Assembly: GCA_004552615.1 (NCBI GenBank)
Contig: SFNZ01000030.1
Span: 1-20,369 of the forward strand
DNA: 20,369 nt
Direction of reading: 5' to 3'
Origin: Bacteroidales bacterium
GTDB taxonomy: Bacteria > Bacteroidota > Bacteroidia > Bacteroidales > UBA932
Both the position numbers and the translations under genes were made by a program. Below, piece by piece: positions 15,902 to 20,369 of this stretch (the stretch's first letter is position 1; each line of letters begins with the position of its first letter). A model generated the notes under the pieces. It was given only the letters and a program-made list of their open reading frames with translations. It had not been told where the DNA came from and made no database searches.

Positions 15902-16777
15902 TTATAAGATATTCATTGATTGCTCGCGAATTTTCTCGAGCTCGTCCTTCATCTTCACCACCACCTTCTGGATTCCGGCATGATTGGCCTTGGAACCGGT
16001 GGTGTTGATTTCCCGGCCCATCTCCTGGATGATGAATCCGAGTTTCTTGCCCGGATATTTCTCCCCGTCGATCGTGTCCATGAAATATTTGCAATGCTGG
16101 CGGAGCCTGACCTTCTCTTCGTTCACGTCGTATTTTTCGAGGTAATATATCATTTCCTCCTCGAGACGTGCCGGGTCGGGCTTCAGCTGCAGTTCGGCAA
16201 TTGCCTTGCTGATTTTCGCCCTGACAGCCTCAATCCGTTCCCCGTCGAATGACTCCACCTCGTTCTCGAGTTCGAGAATATTGTTCACGCGTCCCGTCAC
16301 ATCCCTGTAGAGGGCCGCACCCTCGCGGTCGCGGTATTCGCAGGTCAGTTCGATGGCCCTGTCGACAGCCTTTTCCACTGCCGGCCAGTTGGATTCGTTG
16401 ATGACATCCTGTCGAGTGTTGTCGATGATGTCCGGAAATCTCAATATGCTGCTCATGTAGAGGGCCGAGTCGGCCGTGATTCCGAGCCTGTTCCCGAGCT
16501 CGCTGATCTGGCGGAAATATTCCTCAGCCAGTCCGACATTGATTTTCTTGGCGGCCGATACAGAATTCGGCTCGAAATTCAGGAACAGGTCGATTGTTCC
16601 GCGGTGCAGCCTTTCGGAAAGTTTCTGCCTGACAATCAGCTCCTTGTCTTTCGGAAGAAGCTGGCTCTTGATGCTTATGTCGGCTGACTTCCCGTTGAGG
16701 GTGCGTATCTCCACTGTGAGTTTTCCGGTCTCAAGGCTTGCCTCAGCCTTGCCGTATCCTGTCATCGATTGTATCAT
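15902..16777 (-). CDS. yicC: YicC/YloC-family endoribonuclease
   Basis: 291 residues from the ATG at 16777-16775, chosen because the product then begins MIQSMTGYGKAEA, the invariant N-terminus of the family (E. coli YicC is 287 residues). A longer in-frame reading exists but runs through the promoter region. Other family segments are VEIRTLNGKSADISIK, the mid-region DRAIELTCEYRDREGAALYRD, and the C-terminal EEKVRLRQHCKYF, GKKLGFIIQEMGREINTTGS and a KDELEKIREQ helix. Members are single-strand RNA endonucleases implicated in RNA turnover. The gene is monocistronic here, divergent from the FAD oxidoreductase, with its 3' end against the palindromic element. Promoter-like TAATTTTG lies at 16814-16807. 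Confidence 0.92.
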   Translation of the reverse strand: MIQSMTGYGKAEASLETGKLTVEIRTLNGKSADISIKSQLLPKDKELIVRQKLSERLHRGTIDLFLNFEPNSVSAAKKINVGLAEEYFRQISELGNRLGITADSALYMSSILRFPDIIDNTRQDVINESNWPAVEKAVDRAIELTCEYRDREGAALYRDVTGRVNNILELENEVESFDGERIEAVRAKISKAIAELQLKPDPARLEEEMIYYLEKYDVNEEKVRLRQHCKYFMDTIDGEKYPGKKLGFIIQEMGREINTTGSKANHAGIQKVVVKMKDELEKIREQSMNIL

Positions 16778-16806
16778 GGACTTATATTTTTGCATTTTCA
16801 AGGCTG

Positions 16807-16832
16807 CAAAATTACGAAAATTATTATTTTTG
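16807..16832. promoter_or_regulatory. Divergent -7 elements for yicC and the FAD oxidoreductase gene
   Basis: On the minus strand 16814-16807 reads TAATTTTG and on the plus strand 16825-16832 reads TATTTTTG; both fit TAnnTTTG. The -33 elements are weak on both sides. The two -7 boxes lie about 10 bp apart, so the two transcripts would start on either side of the shared AT-rich core. Confidence 0.5.
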
Positions 16833-16853
16833 TAAAACGTAAACACTATAATT

Positions 16854-18263
16854 ATGTCCGAAATCAGCAGAAGGCTCTTTCTGAAAAAGGGCGTCGCAGG
16901 GCTCGCTGCAATCGCGGTGGCTCCTGAACTTGTTTCCTGCACAGGGCAGGATTCCGATGGTACAAATGTCAGGCAATTCGCCCCTCTTGCCGGGAAATAT
17001 GACGTTGTGGTCATAGGAGGAGGCCCGGCAGGCTTCATTGCGGCAATCTCCGCAGCGAGACAGGGAGCCAGGACCGCCCTCGTGGAGAAATACGGATTCC
17101 TCGGCGGAATGGCTACGGCAGGATATGTCGCCCCGATAAGCGTATTCGCCAAGGACAACGAGCTCGTCATAGGCGGCATCCCTTGGGAATTCGTCAAGCG
17201 CCTCGAGTCCATGGGAGGAGCTTTCATCGAGTGGCCGAAGGCCAATATCGATTTCGACATCGAACTTTACAAGCTATGCTGCCAGAGAATGGTCCTGGAG
17301 GCAGGTGTGGAACTCTACATGCATTCCTCCCTCGTTGGGTGCGAAATGGACGGCAAGACCGTTTCAAGTATAATAATAGAGAACAAGAACGGGCTCGAGA
17401 CCCTCGAAGCGGGCCGTTACATCGACTGCACGGGAGATGCCGACCTGGCCCACATGGCACAGGTGCCGATGCAGCCCAATCCCGACAACGAACTCCAGCC
17501 GTCATCGTTCTGCTTCATCCTCTCGGGTGTGGACACGAAGAGTGACCTCCTGAACAAATGCATGTACCACAACGGGATAAACGGTCCGAGCCAGTGCCGT
17601 CCTGTAAGGGAGAAACTTCTGGCCCTCAAGGAGGCCGGGGCTGACATTCCGGATTTCGGAGGCCCGTGGTTCAACAATGTGCTCCACGAGGGCAGCGTGG
17701 CAGTAAACATCACCCGCCGTGCAGCAGATTCCACTGACAACCGCAATTTCACATCTGTGGAATGCAGCCTGCGGGAGGACATTTTCCGTTTCGCGGAACT
17801 CCTGCGCGAGAATTTCCCTGAATTCAGGAACGCCTATGTCTCGTCCACTGCGCCGCAGGCGGGCGTCCGTGAGTCCCGTCGCATACTCGGCGTGCACACG
17901 GTCACCGCGGAGGAGTATGTTAACGGGTTCCGGTACGAGGACAGTATATCGAGGGGAATACATCCTATAGACATTCATGCAAGCAGCGGAACGAAGCAGG
18001 TGAGGATAGAACTTGAACAGCCTGCCTATGTGCCTTACCGGGCGCTCATTGCTCCGGATTTCCCGAATCTTCTTGTGGCAGGCAGGTGCATTTCCACTGA
18101 CCGGCAGGCCCTGGCTTCGCTCCGCGTGATGGCTAGTTGCATGGGTACCGGACAGGCCGCAGGGGTCGCAGCCGCGCAGAGCATTGCCTCCGGAAAGAGT
18201 GTCCTCGACATTGACATTTCTCGTCTTGTTGAGACTGTCAGGGGGCTGGGAGCCATTATTTAA
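16854..18263 (+). CDS. FAD-dependent oxidoreductase with Tat signal and lipobox
   Basis: 469 residues. The N-terminus carries a twin-arginine motif (S5-R-R-L-F-L-K11), a hydrophobic stretch and a lipobox L26-V-S-C29, so it reads as a Tat-exported lipoprotein anchored at C29. The rest is the FAD_oxidored (PF12831-type) fold: Rossmann motif VVVIGGGPAG (51-60), the EKYGFLGGMATAG flavin segment, RYIDCTGDADLAH, ESRRILGVHTVT, and the C-terminal FAD motif NLLVAGRCISTDRQALASLRVMASCMGTGQ region. Folded-with-cofactor export fits the Tat route. Relatives act on sugars, polyols or uncharacterised substrates; none can be chosen here. A hairpin terminator follows at 18275-18289. Confidence 0.87.
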   Translation: MSEISRRLFLKKGVAGLAAIAVAPELVSCTGQDSDGTNVRQFAPLAGKYDVVVIGGGPAGFIAAISAARQGARTALVEKYGFLGGMATAGYVAPISVFAKDNELVIGGIPWEFVKRLESMGGAFIEWPKANIDFDIELYKLCCQRMVLEAGVELYMHSSLVGCEMDGKTVSSIIIENKNGLETLEAGRYIDCTGDADLAHMAQVPMQPNPDNELQPSSFCFILSGVDTKSDLLNKCMYHNGINGPSQCRPVREKLLALKEAGADIPDFGGPWFNNVLHEGSVAVNITRRAADSTDNRNFTSVECSLREDIFRFAELLRENFPEFRNAYVSSTAPQAGVRESRRILGVHTVTAEEYVNGFRYEDSISRGIHPIDIHASSGTKQVRIELEQPAYVPYRALIAPDFPNLLVAGRCISTDRQALASLRVMASCMGTGQAAGVAAAQSIASGKSVLDIDISRLVETVRGLGAII

Positions 18264-18274
18264 TATTTGCAATC

Positions 18275-18289
18275 GTTTTAAATTAAAAC
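18275..18289 (+). terminator. Possible terminator of the FAD oxidoreductase gene
   Basis: GTTTTA-AAT-TAAAAC forms a 6-bp perfect stem with a 3-nt loop, followed by an ATTTTAT run, starting 12 nt after the stop codon. The stem is AT-only except for its closing G-C pair, so it is weak. Confidence 0.4.
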
Positions 18290-18355
18290 ATTTTATCAAA
18301 TAATGCCTTACAAATCGTAATTGATATTTGTATAAAATATGCGTTCTGCGCAACT

Positions 18356-18402
18356 GGCCCGTATTTAAACTTTTAAAGTTTGCAATACGGGTCATTTTAT
18401 TA
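18356..18402 (+). terminator. Strong hairpin terminator upstream of the SusC remnant
   Basis: CCCGTATT (18358-18365) pairs perfectly with AATACGGG (18384-18391), with an inner AAACTTT/AAAGTTT helix separated by a small bulge. An ATTTTATT tract follows. It insulates the SusC-remnant promoter just downstream from upstream transcription. Confidence 0.6.
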
Positions 18403-18414
18403 TCCTTTTTACTA

Positions 18415-18443
18415 TTGGATTTCAAAAATCTTTATTATTTTTG
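18415..18443 (+). promoter_or_regulatory. Promoter for the SusC remnant
   Basis: TTG at 18415-18417 and TATTTTTG at 18436-18443 form a -33/-7 pair with an 18-nt spacer. The predicted leader of about 100 nt contains a GC-rich hairpin, CCGGCA-CAC-TGCCGG (18492-18506). Apart from this promoter, its leader and the two hairpins upstream, I see nothing in the gene-free stretch 18264-18546. Confidence 0.6.
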
Positions 18444-18546
18444 TGAAAACCGAATAATTATTCGGGAAATATTTACCCAAACGGCCATCAACCGGCACAC
18501 TGCCGGGGCTGTAAACAGTCCGGATCTTTAACTTCTTATGTGCGAG

Positions 18547-18873
18547 ATGATGAAAAGGATTGTTTTTATGCTATGTGCGCTTACAGTTTGTAATATTGCG
18601 AGTGCGTAGAAAATCACAGTCAGCGGTACTGTGACAGATGACAAAACTCTTCCCGTCATCGGGGCAGTAATTCAGGAACACAACGGCAAGGCGGTCGCCA
18701 TTACCGACAATGAAGGGCGTTATTCCCTTCAGGTGCCTTCCGATGCGGTGCTCACCGCGTCCTGCCTTGACTTCTATTGTTACATCTGTACACAAAGGTT
18801 TTCTCAGGACCTTCATTCAAAGAGGTGGCATTACAGTTCCACGTTTCGTGATATTATAAAGTCCTTGTGGTAG
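18547..18873 (+). pseudogene. SusC/TonB-dependent receptor N-terminal remnant, amber-interrupted and truncated
   Basis: From ATG 18547 (or 18550) the frame reads MKRIVFMLCALTVCNIASA, a signal peptide, then TAG at 18607-18609, and continues in the same frame as KITVSGTVTDDKTLPVIGAV, then IQEHNGKAVAITDNEGRYSL and VPSDAVLTASC. That is the carboxypeptidase-regulatory-like (CarbopepD_reg_2) domain at the N-terminus of SusC-type outer-membrane receptors. The TAG sits where these proteins normally have Gln (SAQKITVSG), a single C-to-T change. Homology ends near 18770 after SCL; the rest of the frame to 18873 (DFYCYICTQRF...) does not resemble a SusC, and the plug and barrel (about 900 residues) are gone. 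The promoter upstream looks intact. Confidence 0.8.
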
Positions 18874-18879
18874 CTGGAG

Positions 18880-19872
18880 GTGTATAATTAAAACAGTTAG
18901 TTGATATGAAACAGAATATATGTAATATATGTGTAGTTATATTTTTATTTTTATTGCGTTCAACCAAATGTAAAGACCAAACATTCATATACCCCCAAAA
19001 CGATTCTATCCTGACAGAATATAATGATGGGAAATTTTGGGCTTATTTAAACAAAAATGATTTTGTTGTAGGTCTTTCATGCTTTGAAGTAAAAGATGAT
19101 TATGGGAAATACTATCACTTGGATATTTTTATCAAGAATTTAAGTGAAACCCCAATTGTATTCCAACCTGACAGCGTACACTCTAATCTACTAACAAAAA
19201 AAGACGATACTTTAAAACTTGAAGTATATACAAATGAAGAATATCAAAAAAAAAAAAAACTAAGGCATTATATGGAATCTCTGCTGGCATTAATGCAGGA
19301 ACAGCAGGATATTCAACATCCTATTCTTCTAATGGTTATGCTTACACAACCATAACCAATCTTGATGACGCTATTGCAGCATACCAAGCTACCAATCAAA
19401 TGATTACATTAGGACAAATGATGGATAATGAGCGAACTAGACGTGAACAAGGATATTTAAAAACCACAACTATTTATCCTGATGAAGCTATTATTGGCTA
19501 TATGAGTATTAAAAGGAAAAATTTTTAATTCCGTTATGTGTTTCTGCACAAAACGAAAGTTCTATGTCACATGCCAAAACAGTTAATGATTCTACTTTGA
19601 TTAAAATACATGCTATTGTAGAAGATATAGATTTTCGTATGCATGGACTTGATAGGTACAAACTATATCCAACAGAAAATATCTATAATTTTCTGCAATT
19701 AGATACAATGACAGGGAAAATAGAAATTGTCCAATGGTCTTTGGATGATGATAAAGAAGGTTCTGCAACTCTTAATGACGAAGACCTATCTCTTGGTACA
19801 GGCTGTGGAACATTTGAATTATATCCCACAAAAAATATATATCAATTTCTTTTGTTAGATAAAGTAATAGGA
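18880..19872. other. AT-rich island between two truncated genes
   Basis: Base composition changes sharply near 18880 and back near 19872. The interior is strongly AT-rich with many A/T homopolymers (including A14), whereas both flanks are GC-richer, like the rest of the window. It holds two small reading frames with lesions and no recognisable transposase, integrase or terminal repeat. It may be a horizontally acquired cassette or the remains of one. Confidence 0.65.
18906..19528 (+). pseudogene. Putative secreted protein, frameshifted at an A14 run
   Basis: ATG 18906 begins a signal-peptide-like segment (MKQNICNICVVIFLFLLRST) and a domain with WAYLNKNDFVVGLSCFEVKD and FIKNLSETPIVFQPDS, resembling small Bacteroidetes exported proteins of unknown function. 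At 19246-19259 there are 14 consecutive A residues. The frame entered from upstream soon ends at 19355, but the +1 frame after the run stays open to TAA at 19526-19528. There it encodes ALYGISAGINAGTAGYSTSY and later GYLKTTTIYPDEAIIGYMSI, a convincing continuation. A run of 12 or 15 A would restore one protein of about 207 residues. Causes could be a real mutation, slippage, or a sequencing/assembly error. Confidence 0.6.
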
Positions 19873-19896
19873 AGAAGATCCTATCGAAGTCGCTGA
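19513..19896 (+). pseudogene. YPT-N repeat protein, start lost and 3' end cut
   Basis: The frame open from 19513 reads KEKFLIPLCVSAQNESSMSH, which looks like the signal peptide of an exported protein but has no start codon after the TAA at 19510-19512. ATG 19564 would drop the signal peptide. The body has two copies of a short repeat, RYKLYPTENIYNFLQLD (residues 31-47 from ATG 19564) and TFELYPTKNIYQFLLLD (83-99). Each begins with aromatic-x-LYPT-x-NIY-x-FL-x-LD, and the first continues to a GKIEIVQWS strand. The second copy is cut just after its GR (about 19872), where GC-rich sequence begins. The frame then ends at 19896 in foreign sequence. Function unknown. Confidence 0.55.
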
Positions 19897-20369
19897 CGTC
19901 TTTTTCTCTGCGGAGAACGGAGACTACTGCTACTATATCGGTGCTTCCGGAGCTGCGGAGGCAGAACTGTCAGTCATCAGGAGCAACTCGACTATTGCCG
20001 CCGAGTATGCAATCAAGGTCGTGAGCGCCGACAAGGGCGTCACCATCCCTGAATCTGTAAAATTCGCTGAAGGACAGACAAGTTCGACACTTACCATCAC
20101 GGCTCCTGCCGGTTCTGCACCAGGAACTGTCCTCTCATTTGAGATTATGTTCACCGGAGAGAACGTGAATCCTTCGGCCAACAACTTCAACTGGTGCATT
20201 TACGGAATCCAGGCATACAATGATCCGGGTTACAGGCTTTATTATCCGGAAAGCAATATGATTCAGTTCTGGGGTGGATATACCATCTATAATGGTGATA
20301 CAGCTTCATATATCTTCACAGGTAACCCGTGTGTTATCGCGGATAGTTTCCCTTATGATCGTTTAGCAA
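19871..20369 (+). pseudogene. Surface protein fragment with beta-sandwich (Calx-beta-like) domain, 5' end missing, runs off the window
   Basis: The frame opens right after TAA-TAG at 19865-19870 with EEDPIEVADVFFSAENGDYC and stays open to the end of the window. There is no plausible start codon near its beginning, and the homology begins mid-protein. The first part has a strand pattern like the Calx-beta/Ig-like repeats of Bacteroidales lipoproteins: LSVIRSNSTIAAEYAIKVVS, then VTIPESVKFAEGQTSSTLTI. A domain with NFNWCIYGIQAYNDPGYRLY and WGGYTIYNGDTASYIFTGNP follows. Such proteins often sit beside SusC/SusD genes as surface glycan-binding proteins; that role is inference. The GC-rich composition matches the core of the window, not the AT-rich island. 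Confidence 0.65.

Noticed and set aside
15905..17260. Longer reading of YicC starting near 17260
   Set aside because: It runs through the divergent promoter region and the oppositely coded FAD oxidoreductase; the family N-terminus MIQSMTGYG fixes the start at 16777.
18607..18609. TAG recoded as glutamine (as in some gut phages)
   Set aside because: The window uses TAG as an ordinary stop (ridA and the GDPD-GH31 gene both end in TAG), and the SusC remnant is truncated anyway.
1..20369. CRISPR array, tRNA, rRNA, integrase or phage genes
   Set aside because: I found no regularly spaced direct repeats, no tRNA cloverleaf, no rRNA sequence and no recognisable integrase, transposase or phage structural protein on either strand.

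Overview
The window looks like chromosomal DNA of an uncultured gut-type Bacteroidales. The grounds are repeated TAnnTTTG (-7) promoter elements, the lack of strong Shine-Dalgarno sites, a SusC-type leader, an anaerobic sulfatase-maturase relative, and moderate GC in the core with one AT-rich patch. The genus cannot be fixed from sequence reading alone; a relative of Alistipes/Rikenellaceae or of uncultured Bacteroidales lineages is plausible. The first 41 bases are a perfect inverted copy of 244-284, so the left edge is probably a contig end with a fold-back assembly artefact.

Layout. (1) 41-3027, plus strand: 3' part of a cytidylate-kinase-like gene, a class-C-beta-lactamase-like serine hydrolase and an acetyl-CoA hydrolase/CoA-transferase family enzyme, closely spaced. 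(2) 3024-5650, minus strand: pgi (glucose-6-phosphate isomerase) followed by an anaerobic sulfatase-maturase-type radical SAM/SPASM enzyme, tail-to-tail with the CoA-transferase with overlapping stop codons. (3) 5651-5821: divergent promoter region with two good -33/-7 promoters and a leader carrying a stem-loop and a tiny upstream ORF. (4) 5822-9283: a very large secreted protein that joins a glycerophosphodiester phosphodiesterase (GDPD) domain to a GH31 alpha-glycosidase; this is the most unusual protein in the window. (5) 9392-15705: seven tightly packed plus-strand genes: ridA, holA, an ABC-2 ATPase/permease pair, a 5'-nucleotidase split into two secreted proteins with the C-terminal domain first, and a DeoR-family regulator. 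(6) 15706-15901: an intergenic block made almost wholly of nested palindromes with imperfect ~35-bp terminal inverted repeats (MITE-like). (7) 15902-18263: YicC endoribonuclease (minus) divergent from a Tat-type, lipobox-bearing FAD oxidoreductase (plus). (8) 18264-20369: a decayed accessory region. A SusC N-terminus is stopped by an amber codon and truncated. It is followed by a strongly AT-rich island with two small putative secreted-protein genes (one frameshifted at an A14 run, one without its start codon and cut inside a YPT-N repeat), and then a GC-richer surface-protein fragment with no 5' end running off the window.

How they work together. Most of the window is housekeeping (Pgi, RidA, HolA, YicC) mixed with envelope or secreted enzymes. 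The GDPD-GH31 protein and the split 5'-nucleotidase both point to extracytoplasmic scavenging of phosphorylated compounds (glycerophosphodiesters, nucleotides), but no direct link between them is visible. The 3' end looks like a glycan-uptake (SusC/D-type) locus broken by rearrangement.
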